Below, in pieces: positions 8,241-20,421 of a DNA stretch of 64,000 bases (positions are counted from its first letter, which is position 1; each line of letters opens with the position of its first letter). The stretch covers positions 12,072,001 to 12,136,000 of the forward strand of contig NC_046676.1 in the NCBI RefSeq assembly GCF_003369915.1, given 5' to 3'. The position numbers were made by a program, and so were the translations under genes. Source of the DNA: Drosophila miranda (taxonomy: Eukaryota > Arthropoda > Insecta > Diptera > Drosophilidae). The notes under the pieces were generated by a model, which saw nothing but the letters and a program-made list of their open reading frames with translations, ran no database searches and was not told where the DNA came from.

Positions 8241-10056
8241 TGTAACGAACTTGGCAGGTGTCGGGGAGTGAGAGAAGGGGGCACGCAGATATTCCCGGCT
8301 GGGAGGCTCGTCGGCTAGGTGGGGTGGTGATCTTGCCCTCCTCTCACTTAATGCCTATTCTCATTATTACAAGGTTATAACCTGTGCGTGCTACGACGAG
8401 AGTTAATTTGGACCTAAAATTCGACTGAACACATAATTGGCTCTTTCTTCTACCTGTTCCCGAACGCTTTTCCTCGCCTCCGATCTCGTTGAAGCGGATT
8501 GACCCTCCCTTCCTTGGCCATCCCTAGGTCGCAATTTTCACGGAATGACCCCTCTGCGTTCTCATGGGGCTCTCAGGGGCATCTGGCTAGCCGAAGGCAA
8601 ACAAAAACTATATTCTAGAACATTATAAAATTTATTGAACCCTACATAAACAAATTTCTAAACTAAAACTAAACCTAACCCAAAAATAGGTACGCATAAA
8701 ACAGATAAAATAGATGGAATTTCAAAATGACTTAATAATAGTGATAAACAAAATGAATAATTATTTCACATATAAAAAGATTAACAACGGCCAAACCGAA
8801 AGGGGGGAAGAAATAGAAACAGTAAGGGGGGAAGCATATAAAGTATTTGTCCCTCTCCTCTTTACTTTTTCAGTGGGACTCGAGTCAAATCGTTCGAGTT
8901 GAGTCTTTTACATCTCTCTTTCACACTCACCCGCAGATCCGCATGTCCACCGACGAAAGCGCTTTCCGGAGGAGAATCGGACCTGGAACGAGAACTCCGA
9001 TAGGGAGTGGCATAAAGCACAACAAAAACTCACTCACAAATTCCCCACTTTCCTCTCTCCACACTTACTTTGAGCGACTCATTACATAAAAAAAACTTTC
9101 TCGCCCCTTTTCTTTTTCTCGTTCGCGCCGCCCCTTGCCGACTGCCGATGTCTTTCTCAAAAAAGAAACTAACAAAAAAAAATTATTTAAATTAACATAA
9201 AACACTCGACAATACACATATTAATTCTTTTCAAATTTCTGCCTTCCCGATCTCTTCCCGACCTTCCGCAATCGGGCTGTTTTCGACGACCACTCGCGCC
9301 GCCCCTCGAAATCTCAGACTGTTCTTGATCGCGCTCAGTCTGCGCTATGTAGCCCTTCCTTGGCTCGCTCTCCAACCAGAAAATGGAGTTTTTTTTTCTT
9401 CCAAAAACCACTCAACTCCCGCTAGCGTCGTTGGTGCCCGGGTACTTGGGCCTGTAAATTTTCCCCCGCAGCTTCGGCTGCTCCTCTGGACCTCTTTTGC
9501 GTCCCTCGGTCTCTCGATCTACTCGACGCCTCGGCGTCTTTGGATCCGTGAAGCTGAACCGGGTCGGTATTGTAATGAAAATGCGGCGACACGGCGTTCC
9601 TCTTCTGCCGTATAAACTGCGCCAATAGCCGGTCCTATGTGGATGAAATCATCTAACTAGTTTGACCAATTACTTTCTCCCTTCTCCATCTTACCTAGCT
9701 TGGAAAAACTAACGCCGGATTAACTCGAGACTTTCTCGTTTCTGAAGCACTTAGATAAAAAATATATTTTTTTTTTCTGATAAAAGAAAACGAATGCTCG
9801 GGTCGAGCGCCAAAACGGGAAGAGACCGAAGCCAAGCCCCTCAACATGCTAGAACCTTCGGGCCCTCTCATAGAACAAGGGAAATGCCAGAGAAAGTTGA
9901 CAATCTGGGCTGTTAAATCTATCACCCTTTCCTATGCCCCTTTTCGTGACCTCCCAAACCTAGCCCATAGAGGGTGTATGCTCTGCCACGGCCATTACGG
10001 TGCCGACCACTAGATGGCGCTGCGAACTAGCTCTCTCGGCTGATCCAAGCGTTACA
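8241..10056 (-). repeat. 3' LTR of the U2 element (1816 bp)
   Basis: Starts TGTAACG and ends CGTTACA (inverted termini). On the minus strand AATAAA at 8631-8636 could serve polyadenylation. Short open frames inside it are not credible genes. Confidence 0.9.
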
Positions 10057-10123
10057 AATACCCCCCGCCGAAGATCTGACTTAGTGGTATCACACAAGTC
10101 GGATCCCAAACTGCGCGGATCAG

Positions 10124-13100
10124 CTATTGTTTTAAGTCTTTTGCGTGGTATCGACCAATAGACCGTCCTTGCAGATCCTCTAATTCATAGTAAGCATTCC
10201 CTATTTTCTTGCGTATTCTGGCCTTCACATATGCTGGGCCCAGTTTGGCACTATAGCCAGCCAGGAAGTTACTCTGCTTGAAGTTCTTTCTGAACACCTC
10301 TTGGCCCACTTGATACGAAATCTCCCTTGATCTCAAATTGTAAATCCGTTCGTTTTTCGCCCTTTGCTTCTCCATTATCGTTAAAGCCTTGCTACGTACC
10401 AACTCTAACGAATCCTCCTTGGAAAACACTAGGGCTTTATCCTCCAACAATCGAAGAGCTCTCAGAATTTTGTATGTTTCCCCGGAGCTAACGAACTGTT
10501 GCCCAAATACCATATAATACGGCGAAGTTCCGAGGCTGGAATGGACCGCGGTTCGCAATGCGCAACAGATACTGCTCAGCTCCTCGTCCCAATTTTTCTG
10601 ATCTGCCCTCACGTATGAGCGAATGGCGGCAATTACCGACCGGTTTACTCGCTCTGACGCATTCGACTGCGGAGAGTATACTGCTGTGGCCGTATGTGAT
10701 ATCTTGTGCGCCTTGAGAAACTTCTGGAAAACTTCCGACTTAAATTGAGAGCCATTGTCCGATACAATGATCTCCGGAAAGCCAAAAGTATGAAACAGAT
10801 CTTGCTGCAGATACTTGATCACAAGATCAGCCGTTAGTTTTTTAACAGCTTTCAGAAAGACGAACTTTGAATAGTGATCTAACACTATAAATATACCAAT
10901 GTTCCCGCTTTTTGAGCGTGGATACGGGCCTAGAAAGTCGACGTATAGCTTTTGGAAAAACCTCTGCGACTCAGGTGCCACTCCCATCGGGGGTCGATGG
11001 ACAGAGTTCGGTGCTTTAGTAGATTTGCACGTGTCGCACGCGAGTACATATGCTTTTACATCTTTGACTAAACTTGGCCAATAGAGAAACTGTCGCACTC
11101 GCTCTAAAGTCTTATGAACTCCCCCATGCGATGCTAAGGGATGGTCGTGAGCATTGGCTAATACCTCTGGAATAAGACTCTGTGGGATCCATAACTTCCA
11201 GATAAAATTATCATGAAGAGTACTCCCTGTGGCGAAATCACACTTCCTGTACACAAGACCTTCGACCACCCTCAGATCCGGCAGGTTAACGTCATTGGCT
11301 TTTATTCTGCTTGCCAGTTCTACATACTCGGCGGACTTAAAAGCTGGGGACTCGAGATCAACTGCTTGACCATAACCAACATCCACGGCCGCCAAATCTT
11401 CTTCATTGACTCTGGACAAGGCATCGGGTACAACATTTAAACGACCACTCCGGTGTTCAATTTTGAAGTTAAAGCCCTGTAACTTTAATGCCCATCGGGC
11501 TAGCCGCGAATGTAGATCCGTCTGAGTCATGAGCCATTTCAGAGATGCATGATCGGTGATAACCGTAAAATCATGCCCTTCAATGTAGGCTCTGAAACGG
11601 TTGATGCAAACGATTGCCGCCAGACACTCTTGCTCGGTCACAGAATAATTTCTTTGCGCCTTATTAAGTTTTTTCGACACAAAAGCTATCGGAAATTCGT
11701 CTCCCTCTGGAGTCTTTTGAACCAAGACGCCTCCAACTCCTGATTTGCTGGCATCGCAATGCACAAAGAACGGCTGGTTGAAATCCGGACTGCGAAGAAC
11801 TGGCGCAGAGCACAACCATTTTTTAAGTTCCTCGAACGCTGTACGTCCTTCTGGTGTCATGACAAATCTGCACTTAGGTTTCAGCAAGTCAGTGAGAGGG
11901 GAAGCTATCGACGCAAAATTTGCTATAAATTTACGATACCCTCCAACCATTCCAAGGAATCTCCGTAAGGCTTTCAGAGAGTTCGGTACTGGAAAGTCCA
12001 TCATGGCCGAAATTTTCCCGGGATCCGTTCGAATGACACCCTCCCCGACGATATGACCAAGATACTTCACCGAACGCATACAGAATTTGCTCTTTTCCAC
12101 GTTAAGCGTTAATCCGGCCAATCGAACATGCTGCGCTACAACTCTCAATACCTTTAGATGCGACTCAAAGCTATCGGAAACGATTAACAAGTCATCCAAG
12201 TAGACGAAGACTTCATTGCGAAGTTCCGCCGGGATCACCTTGTCCATCAATCTGGTCATGGTTTGCGACGCGTTGGTGAGACCGAACGGCATGACCTTGA
12301 ACTGATATAGAGGTTTACCCGGAATTGTGAAAGCAGTTTTGTCCCGAGACTCCGGATCCAAGGGTATCTGCCAATAAGCATCCTTGAGATCCAGACTTGA
12401 GATGAACATTGCTCTGGGGAGGCGACTTAGTATACCGTCTATTTGCGGCAACGGATAGGCATCCTTTCGTGTAACGGCATTGACCTTCCGGCTGTCTAGG
12501 CAAAGTCTAACCTTTCCCGGTTTCTGGACTAGCACAACTGGGGAGGACCAGGCGCTATCAGATTCCTCAATAACTCCTAATTTGAGCATCCTGTCCACTT
12601 CAGAATACAGCAATTTCTCCACTGCTGGTGACACGGGAAAATGCCGTTGTTTTACGGGCTTGGCATCTCCTGCATCGATCGAGTGAGACAAAACCGATGT
12701 TCTACCCAAACCAGAGACTGCAAAGGATGGAAATCCCGACACAACCTTCTGCAAATCCTCTTTCTGGCTTAGAGTTAGTTCATGCGATTCCTGACAAATT
12801 TCTGCTACCTGCATCTCCGGAGGTAATAAATTGAACGTGGACCAAAAATCGATTCCTAGATATAAGTCCTGGCTAAGCGACGGAATGATATGTAGTTCCA
12901 AGTCCTTTACAACCTTATCATAGGTGACTGGAGTTCTCAATCGCCCCAGAACCTCCTGCCGCTTGCCATCTGCAGTATGAGCAACTGAGATTCCCCGTTT
13001 AAATGGAATCCTACTGGTGATTATTTGTTTAGCCAAATTCCCACCAACTACACTCATCGCTGCCCCCGTATCTAACAACCCAAGCACTGGCCGCTCAAAA

Positions 13101-13438
13101 ATGTTTACCTCTGCGTACGGACGTTTATCTAGCTCTTTGTACCTAATCGCATTTATTGATATAGCTGCCTTCCAAAATGATCTCATCCGTTTGGAGTGTC
13201 TTGAATTGGATTTACGACGGAACAGTGTTTCTGCAGCCTCTGCATCTGAATGAGAATTAATGAAATTGTGCCATAAATTTGTTGCTACACTACTGACGGA
13301 CTGGACTGGAATGGTTGTATCTATAACTGCCTGGTGTTGCTTTTCTACTGGCTGGCGTCTGGGTTCGCGGATTTTTGGCGACGCACACTTTGAAGCTGAC
13401 GAGGCTGTGTGCTCGCCCTGCCGTTTTTTTTCTGACAT
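10124..13438 (-). CDS. Pol polyprotein of the U2 LTR element (1104 aa)
   Basis: Domains in order: aspartic protease with LLDTGAAMS (about 121-129); reverse transcriptase with SSLDLKDAYWQIPL and YLDD (about 413-416); RNase H (DASKSGVGG, TDHASLKWL); integrase with an HHCC zinc domain (HGGVHKTLERV...CDTC) and a D,D-35-E core (VDFLGPYP, VSDNGSQF, ASERVNR). No chromodomain. The reading frame is intact, so the element may be autonomous. The frame is -1 relative to gag and overlaps its 3' end by 94 nt; the ATG at 13438 lies beside the shift site, so the true product is probably a Gag-Pol fusion made by frameshifting. Confidence 0.92.
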   Translation of the reverse strand: MSEKKRQGEHTASSASKCASPKIREPRRQPVEKQHQAVIDTTIPVQSVSSVATNLWHNFINSHSDAEAAETLFRRKSNSRHSKRMRSFWKAAISINAIRYKELDKRPYAEVNIFERPVLGLLDTGAAMSVVGGNLAKQIITSRIPFKRGISVAHTADGKRQEVLGRLRTPVTYDKVVKDLELHIIPSLSQDLYLGIDFWSTFNLLPPEMQVAEICQESHELTLSQKEDLQKVVSGFPSFAVSGLGRTSVLSHSIDAGDAKPVKQRHFPVSPAVEKLLYSEVDRMLKLGVIEESDSAWSSPVVLVQKPGKVRLCLDSRKVNAVTRKDAYPLPQIDGILSRLPRAMFISSLDLKDAYWQIPLDPESRDKTAFTIPGKPLYQFKVMPFGLTNASQTMTRLMDKVIPAELRNEVFVYLDDLLIVSDSFESHLKVLRVVAQHVRLAGLTLNVEKSKFCMRSVKYLGHIVGEGVIRTDPGKISAMMDFPVPNSLKALRRFLGMVGGYRKFIANFASIASPLTDLLKPKCRFVMTPEGRTAFEELKKWLCSAPVLRSPDFNQPFFVHCDASKSGVGGVLVQKTPEGDEFPIAFVSKKLNKAQRNYSVTEQECLAAIVCINRFRAYIEGHDFTVITDHASLKWLMTQTDLHSRLARWALKLQGFNFKIEHRSGRLNVVPDALSRVNEEDLAAVDVGYGQAVDLESPAFKSAEYVELASRIKANDVNLPDLRVVEGLVYRKCDFATGSTLHDNFIWKLWIPQSLIPEVLANAHDHPLASHGGVHKTLERVRQFLYWPSLVKDVKAYVLACDTCKSTKAPNSVHRPPMGVAPESQRFFQKLYVDFLGPYPRSKSGNIGIFIVLDHYSKFVFLKAVKKLTADLVIKYLQQDLFHTFGFPEIIVSDNGSQFKSEVFQKFLKAHKISHTATAVYSPQSNASERVNRSVIAAIRSYVRADQKNWDEELSSICCALRTAVHSSLGTSPYYMVFGQQFVSSGETYKILRALRLLEDKALVFSKEDSLELVRSKALTIMEKQRAKNERIYNLRSREISYQVGQEVFRKNFKQSNFLAGYSAKLGPAYVKARIRKKIGNAYYELEDLQGRSIGRYHAKDLKQ

Positions 13439-14766
13439 TTTTCACAAGCTGGTTTGTAAATGTTTGGAATGCCACACCCATAGCAAAAGATCTTGCGTTT
13501 GAATTCGCAATCCTGGTACCGATGTCCTTCCTTATGGCAGTTCCAACATACCAAGGCCAACGCTCCTATTTCGCCTTCGCCCTCCCCTTCGGAAAACTCC
13601 GTTGCGTTATCAGACATGTGCTCCTCCACCAACTCAGCCACTTGCCTACGGAAAGGGACACTCTTTTGATAACCATAATTCCGTCTCACGTCATCCAGGA
13701 AACTCTCTCTTCGTCTGCATATTTCCCTGAGCTCCCCAACCGAAGTTATGTTTATATTGAGCAACTCGTGCCTTACTTCGGGCCTCAAATTCCTTCGCAG
13801 TATGTCTACCACAGACTTTTCTGACAAGGGAGACTCTAAACTATCCATTAGCTGAACTATGGCGTCATAAAAAGCATCGAACCCTTCCTTTTCTTTTTGC
13901 TTCCGGTCCCTGATCGCTTCTCGAATGTCCACATCCGTGCGAGTGTCTCGGAACTGTTTCCTTAATGCCTGACAAAGCAAGTCCCATCGTACAACTACCA
14001 CTGACTTATGAAACCTCCAAAAGAATTCACGAGCCTTTCCGTCAAAGAGGATGCTAGCGTTGCTACATAGCACCGCGAAATTGCTTTCCAGCGTTGAATG
14101 GGTAAGAGCTTCTACTCTATAGATAAAATTATCAACGCTAATTCCTTCCGCATTCCCGCTAAATCGTAGCTTCCAACCATTCATAATGTGTACGACCTTG
14201 TCCGGCCTTTGGGACAGGTCGGAAGCTAAACTTCTAGGAGTGTCTCTGCCCTCTCTGAAAAATCCTGTCGATTCTCGGCCTCCGCCTGCTTCCTGACCCT
14301 GCGAACTATGGTCCTGAGCTAAGTATCGAGTATGATGATCTCGGCCAGTCAGTTGAAGATGAGCAGCGACATTGGTTTGTATTATTTGCGCCATCTGCTC
14401 CGACAACTGGGATAAAAGGTCGTTTTGCATGGCCCGCACTGCTTGGGTAATCATGATCCCTATATTCCCGCTATCCACTGGAGCCGACCCTGGGTTATTA
14501 ACGGGTGCTCCCGCCGCTGGGGTGCCTGAAGCTTTTTCTTTGCCTCCTGCCTGCTGTTTGGCGGTTTGCATGCCCGAGCCCGATGCGCCGCCTTGCAAGT
14601 CAAAAGTGACTCTTCCACACCTAGGACATTTGGCATTTTCCCTCGAATATGGCACTATGCAAGCTTTATGAAATTCGTGGCCACACCTGGTCTTGTATAA
14701 CTGCTGAGATCCAAACTCTTCTCCACACAGAATGCAGACGGACGGATCTACAGGTTCTCCCTCCAT
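13345..14766 (-). CDS. Gag of the U2 LTR element with N-terminal RING finger (473 aa)
   Basis: Residues 11-50 form a RING pattern: C11, C14, C28, H30, H33, C36, C47, C50 (C-x2-C-x13-C-x-H-x2-H-x2-C-x10-C-x2-C). A linker follows, then a retrotransposon capsid-like region with RDRKQKEKEGFDAFYDA. Near the C-terminus is a CCHC zinc knuckle (CWNCHKEGHRYQDC) and a second C-x2-C...C-x2-C cluster (CYGCG...CEKC). RING domains are E3 ubiquitin-ligase folds. A role in host-factor turnover or particle assembly is conceivable but not shown by sequence. Confidence 0.88.
   Translation of the reverse strand: MEGEPVDPSVCILCGEEFGSQQLYKTRCGHEFHKACIVPYSRENAKCPRCGRVTFDLQGGASGSGMQTAKQQAGGKEKASGTPAAGAPVNNPGSAPVDSGNIGIMITQAVRAMQNDLLSQLSEQMAQIIQTNVAAHLQLTGRDHHTRYLAQDHSSQGQEAGGGRESTGFFREGRDTPRSLASDLSQRPDKVVHIMNGWKLRFSGNAEGISVDNFIYRVEALTHSTLESNFAVLCSNASILFDGKAREFFWRFHKSVVVVRWDLLCQALRKQFRDTRTDVDIREAIRDRKQKEKEGFDAFYDAIVQLMDSLESPLSEKSVVDILRRNLRPEVRHELLNINITSVGELREICRRRESFLDDVRRNYGYQKSVPFRRQVAELVEEHMSDNATEFSEGEGEGEIGALALVCWNCHKEGHRYQDCEFKRKIFCYGCGIPNIYKPACEKCQKKNGRASTQPRQLQSVRRQKSANPDASQ
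13423..13429 (-). promoter_or_regulatory. Putative -1 ribosomal frameshift site (A AAA AAC)
   Basis: On the minus strand the Gag codons AAA AAA AAC contain the slippery heptamer A AAA AAC in the correct phase, 78 nt before the gag stop codon. Pol is in the -1 frame and open through this point. No downstream structure was assessed. Confidence 0.6.
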
Positions 14767-15936
14767 TATTAATACGTTCCCTTTATCTCCAACTGCTAAC
14801 TTCCGCTTACTCTGTCACTCACTATCAACGAGATTTAACGATTCGAGATTCAAAACAGCTGACCCGCTCAATTCCCTTCGGTACTTCAACTAGCCTTTCC
14901 TTCTTCAGCGCTCACAACTCTCTGCCGGTCAATGACCTATCTCAACTGAACCAGCTGTTCCGCGTTTTATCACCCTTGTTCTCTCCTAACACCTTCGTTT
15001 GTGACACTTTTTTTTTTTTTTTTTTTGCCGCTTGAGGAATTGAGACGCGTTTATTGTTGAAAACAAAACATAAAACAAATTATAAATAAAAAAATAATAT
15101 TTTGTAAAAACCGCAATATATAAAGAAATACAAAAACATTTATTTGCCTTCAAGCATAGCTTAGTTCCCCTGAAAAAAAAATCTTATTGGAACTGGTGTG
15201 AGAAGAAAGAACAAACATAATTTACCGCTACTTGTGCCGTGCTAATCAGCCCTCGCAACAACCAAACGTCTTGTTGCTTTGGCGCGCCGATCCGCAAGAC
15301 AAAAACAACGACTGCAAGCTAAAGTGCGAGTAAATCGAAGCTAATCAGTTTCGTCTTCTTTACTCTCCTTCGCACTCTTGCTTCTGCGGACAGGTATGCT
15401 GGTTTTCCATCACCCGTGGCCAGGCAAACTCTTTATAAAGAGATTGTTCTGTCTTTCCAAGCGTTTGATGGCTAGCTCTGCCGCATACTATTGCTGAAAG
15501 TGGATGGGTCTTTGCCAAAACTTGTTATCCGTGGTCAGGGTAGACTTATCTAAAGACTTCTTCCCTGCTTTTCCAAACGTCTAACTTGTTGGGCTACGGA
15601 CTCCATTACTGTAGGGTATTTAATCGCCTACTAAGCTCTACGTCTTCAGCCGTGGCTTGTCGATCGCTGCTAGCAACTTCTCAACAATAACTCCTATGCG
15701 ACTGATTTGCAAAATTTAGCTGACTGTGAAGCTCGTTATTCTGGCCCAGATGCTGCAGCAACCGTAGTTTGAGAATAAAAGCGGACCAACGTATATGCTT
15801 CTCTTCTCAAGCTCACTACATAGTATCTAGTTTGCCAGAAAAATCGAAAGTGTTTTTGATGTGTGTTCCTGCGATATTGTTGACCACATCGAGATGCGGT
15901 TCTACCAATTATTTTGGGTCCCATTGTTGGGCGCCA
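14767..15936 (-). other. Leader of the U2 LTR element, between primer site and gag
   Basis: Untranslated leader of about 1.15 kb. It contains a long T tract on the plus strand (15009-15026) and AT-rich sequence after it. No open frame that I would defend; short frames here lack coding character. Confidence 0.5.
15919..15936 (-). other. Primer-binding site, tRNA-Lys type, 38 nt from the LTR
   Basis: On the minus strand TGGCGCCCAACAATGGG begins 38 nt inside the 5' LTR (which ends at 15975). The first 11 bases fit the 3' end of Drosophila tRNA-Lys as used by gypsy-type elements; the match fades after CAAC. Confidence 0.65.
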
Positions 15937-15974
15937 CTAACTTTATAATAATGAAATTAATAATTACTTATAAC

Positions 15975-17791
15975 TGTAACGAACTTGGCAGGTGTCGGGG
16001 AGTGAGAGAAGGGGGCACGCAGATATTCCCGGCTGGGAGGCTCGTCGGCTAGGTGGGGTGGTGATCTTGCCCTCCTCTCACTTAATGCCTATTCTCATTA
16101 TTACAAGGTTATAACCTGTGCGTGCTACGACGAGAGTTAATTTGGACCTAAAATTCGACTGAACACATAATTGGCTCTTTCTTCTACCTGTTCCCGAACG
16201 CTTTTCCTCGCCTCCGATCTCGTTGAAGCGGATTGACCCTCCCTTCCTTGGCCATCCCTAGGTCGCAATTTTCACGGAATGACCCCTCTGCGTTCTCATG
16301 GGGCTCTCAGGGGCATCTGGCTAGCCGAAGGCAAACAAAAACTATATTCTAGAACATTATAAAATTTATTGAACCCTACATAAACAAATTTCTAAACTAA
16401 AACTAAACCTAACCCAAAAATAGGTACGCATAAAACAGATAAAATAGATGGAATTTCAAAATGACTTAATAATAGTGATAAACAAAATGAATAATTATTT
16501 CACATATAAAAAGATTAACAACGGCCAAACCGAAAGGGGGGAAGAAATAGAAACAGTAAGGGGGGAAGCATATAAAGTATTTGTCCCTCTCCTCTTTACT
16601 TTTTCAGTGGGACTCGAGTCAAATCGTTCGAGTTGAGTCTTTTACATCTCTCTTTCACACTCACCCGCAGATCCGCATGTCCACCGACGAAAGCGCTTTC
16701 CGGAGGAGAATCGGACCTGGAACGAGAACTCCGATAGGGAGTGGCATAAAGCACAACAAAAACTCACTCACAAATTCCCCACTTTCCTCTCTCCACACTT
16801 ACTTTGAGCGACTCATTACATAAAAAAAACTTTCTCGCCCCTTTTCTTTTTCTCGTTCGCGCCGCCCCTTGCCGACTGCCGATGTCTTTCTCAAAAAAGA
16901 AACTAACAAAAAAAAATTATTTAAATTAACATAAAACACTCGACAATACACATATTAATTCTTTTCAAATTTCTGCCTTCCCGATCTCTTCCCGACCTTC
17001 CGCAATCGGGCTGTTTTCGACGACCACTCGCGCCGCCCCTCGAAATCTCAGACTGTTCTTGATCGCGCTCAGTCTGCGCTATGTAGCCCTTCCTTGGTTC
17101 GCTCTCCAACCAGAAAATGGAGTTTTTTTTTCTTCCAAAAACCACTCAACTCCCGCTAGCGTCGTTGGTGCCCGGGTACTTGGGCCTGTAAATTTTCCCC
17201 CGCAGCTTCGGCTGCTCCTCTGGACCTCTTTTGCGTCCCTCGGTCTCTCGATCTACTCGACGCCTCGGCGTCTTTGGATCCGTGAAGCTGAACCGGGTCG
17301 GTATTGTAATGAAAATGCGGCGACACGGCGTTCCTCTTCTGCCGTATAAACTGCGCCAATAGCCGGTCCTATGTGGATGAAATCATCTAACTAGTTTGAC
17401 CAATTACTTTCTCCCCTTCTCCATCTTACCTAGCTTGGAAAAACTAACGCCGGATTAACTCGAGACTTTCTCGTTTCTGAAGCACTTAGATAAAAAATAT
17501 ATTTTTTTTTTCTGATAAAAGAAAACGAATGCTCGGGTCGAGCGCCAAAACGGGAAGAGACCGAAGCCAAGCCCCTCAACATGCTAGAACCTTCGGGCCC
17601 TCTCATAGAACAAGGGAAATGCCAGAGAAAGTTGACAATCTGGGCTGTTAAATCTATCACCCTTTCCTATGCCCCTTTTCGTGACCTCCCAAACCTAGCC
17701 CATAGAGGGTGTATGCTCTGCCACGGCCATTACGGTGCCGACCACTAGATGGCGCTGCGAACTAGCTCTCTCGGCTGATCCAAGCGTTACA
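15975..17791 (-). repeat. 5' LTR of the U2 element (1817 bp)
   Basis: Same sequence as the left LTR apart from one substitution and one extra C. Its outer end meets the duplicated ACAG at 17792. Confidence 0.9.
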
Positions 17792-19231
17792 ACAGGAGAC
17801 GCCACCACGAACACAATCCAAGGGACGATAGACGCCATCACGAACACAATCCAAGAGACGATAGACGCCACCACGACGACAGTCATAGGTATAACAGACA
17901 TCAACACGAGGATAAACCAAGGGACAAGCGTCCACGCGAGGATAATCACAGGCTCAAAAGAGGCGATCATGACGCTAACCCACGAGACAATAGACGCCAC
18001 TATGAGGATAATGAAAGGGAAAGTAAACGACTACGCGAGGATCATCAAAGCGAAAAAAGACGCCATCAGGAGCATAAGCAAATGGCTATTAAACGTCTAC
18101 GCGAAGATAATCAAACTGAAGTCGAAGGCAAGCGTGATCTTAGGGTGAGAGTAACATTAAATGTCCTGCCGCGCATCGCCACAATAAAACAAGCGCCGAC
18201 GTCCGCAGTGGATTCAGATTCGGAGTTTGAGTGGATTTATGTTCGAGACGACGAGAGGCACATCAAAGTCGTAAATCGCGAGAGGTTGTGCCAGCAGGAG
18301 CAGAATGAGGCCGTTGCAGAGACGGCCAATCCAGAGCCATCACCACAAAAGCTGACAAAACGAGAAAAGGGCAACTTAGCCGAGAGTCGGGCCAAGCACG
18401 TGCTCGAACTGTTCGAGCGGAAAAAATTGGACGATCAGGAAGAGGAGTTCCTTATGGTGGACACTATACACAAAGTGCCTAAGAGCGAGTCCTTCATGAG
18501 TAAAGAAGCCTTCGAGAATCCCTCGCCGATATGCAACAACTACAATGTGGTTTATGAGTTCAATTCGGCGCCGGGAACCAGGATTGATTTGGCTAAATGG
18601 GGGCTGGAAGCGTTGCCCGATAGCACCAGGAATCTGCTCCGGATACTGGCCTACGATGTGGATCATCTAAAACAGGCTCAGCTCAAGGCACAGCCAAACC
18701 AGCGCATACTGAAACTAAAACAGGAACAGCTTTTCAATTCACCATTTTCCGAACCGGAGGAATTCGATTCTGCGGCCCTTTACATAAATGCCTCGACCCA
18801 AACTGACTTCAGGCCCCACACGCACAGCGTCGGCACTCAGGCAAAACTGGAGGGACAGCCGAGAGGTGCCTTCTGGCAGGAACCGGACTTCGACATGACC
18901 TTTTTGACGACGCCCCAAATGAATGTGATGTTTTCTTTGCAAGAGCTCTGCCGAACACTGCCAAGCCCCGCGCATGCCTGCATACTCTACCAAGCCCTTC
19001 AACCTGCTCTGGATAACAAGCGCGAGTTTCGTTCACACAAATGAAAAAACACACTATGTATATTGATTCTCTTTTCATTGTTTGTATAATTCGTAGTTCG
19101 TACATATAGAAACCAAAAATATATAACACTGTAGCACTTTATGTATTCCATATGCAGATTCTCATTACACATTTATCCTACTCATCCATCAGTTTACAAT
19201 TAATAAATACACATAAACACACAAATATAAC

Positions 19232-20237
19232 GAGGGGGAACGTTGTGAGTTGCTGCGGAGACCGCAACTCTACAGTTATACCCGATACTAAGTCAGTATG
19301 GCTCTCCTCCGGCAGACGCCGCTAATATTAAACGACACGACAAAGAGAGAGACAGAAAATCAGTCTGAGCTTGTCGTCGGGCGCTGCGTGGCCACTGCAA
19401 ATTGATTTCTTGCTTTTGGCTACAAAAATGATCCGATCTGATCCAGATTGAGCCATCTGATAGATATGGTCATTATCTATGAAATGGGGCAAAATTCTGA
19501 GATATACGTTTTATAGTGAGATCTAACAGAAGTACGGATACCAAATTTGATTACTCTAGCCTTAAAAGTCTCTGAGATTTGTGGATGCCCCAGATTTTCG
19601 TCCTTTGCGGGGGCGGAAGGGGGTGTGGCGAAATTTGGACACGAAACGGTCAAGGTCCGATATCACAGGAGTGTGGATACCAAATTTGGTTGCTCTGGCT
19701 CTTATAGGTTCTGAGATCCTTGAACTCATATTTTGCAATTGGCAAAACCGACCATGAAACCTGTGTGTTAGAGAGAGACAGAGCGAGAAAGAATGAAATT
19801 GTTTTCTTGATTCTGGCTATAATAATTATACGATCTGGTTCAGATTTTGCACTCTAGAAGATATAGTCATCTTCTACGATTCTGCGTTTTTAGTTTTCTC
19901 GTATCGTCGAAATTGTGGATGCCAAAGATTTTCGCCCTTTGTGGGGGCGGAAGTGGGCGGGGCAAAGTTTTGAAATATTCTTGTAGGAGTGACATATCAC
20001 AGAAGTCTGGATTCAAAACATCGTTGCTCTCGCTCTTATAGTCTTTGAGCACTAGGCGCTGAAGGGGACGGACAGACGGACGGACGGACAGACAGACAGG
20101 GCTCAATCGACTCGGCTATTGATGCTGATCAAGAATATATATACTTTATGGGGTCGGAAACGATTCCTTCTGGACGTTACACACATCCACTTTTACCACA
20201 AATCTAATATACCCCAATACTCATTTTGAGTATCGGG
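19232..20237 (-). mobile_element. Helentron-like element, U2
   Basis: Flanked by TATAAC at 19226-19231 and 20238-20243. Same length class as U1 with the same hairpin loop. Confidence 0.7.
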
Positions 20238-20421
20238 TATAACAAGAACTAATGCAAACAATTGTCTTTTGCTAGATTACATTCTATTTTGGGGAACCAC
20301 AACTCTCGAGTTCCAACTGCAAACTCTTTCAGTAATTAGCTAGTTAGTTAGATTATTTAAGACTGGCCCTATATCTAAATTGTGTAAATAAGCTTGGCTG
20401 CCATCTGGTTATCAGATTGTA

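Larger units (their letters stand above)
8241..17791 (-). mobile_element. Complete Ty3/gypsy LTR retrotransposon with RING-type Gag (U2)
   Basis: 9551 bp on the minus strand with two nearly identical LTRs, a tRNA-Lys-type primer site, gag and pol open frames, and no envelope frame. Long LTRs, a 4-bp duplication and gag-pol-only content recall the Osvaldo/Ulysses group of Drosophila elements, but I assign the family only loosely. The polypurine tract GGCGGGGGGTATT abuts the left LTR at 10057. I see two LTR differences (9362 against 17097, and a 1-bp C-run indel near 17415), so the insertion is young. Confidence 0.88.
7450..19044 (+). pseudogene. panx: Panoramix-like copy 2, split by LTR retrotransposon
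   Basis: Codons 1-263 (7450-8240) and the remainder (17796-19044) are separated by a complete LTR element inserted in the charged repeat region with duplication of ACAG. Both halves are otherwise in frame. In the second half the variants RERLCQ, REKG and AKHV distinguish this copy, and it shares GLEALP..RN with copy 1. As it stands, translation would end a few codons inside the element after GVGE. An internal ATG at 18082 could express only the C-terminal 320 residues, which keep the helix and both TQ motifs. Confidence 0.75.

Noticed and set aside
9325-9615. Short frames in the U2 LTRs (for example 96 codons)
   Set aside because: No domains and low-complexity composition; LTRs of this family are non-coding.
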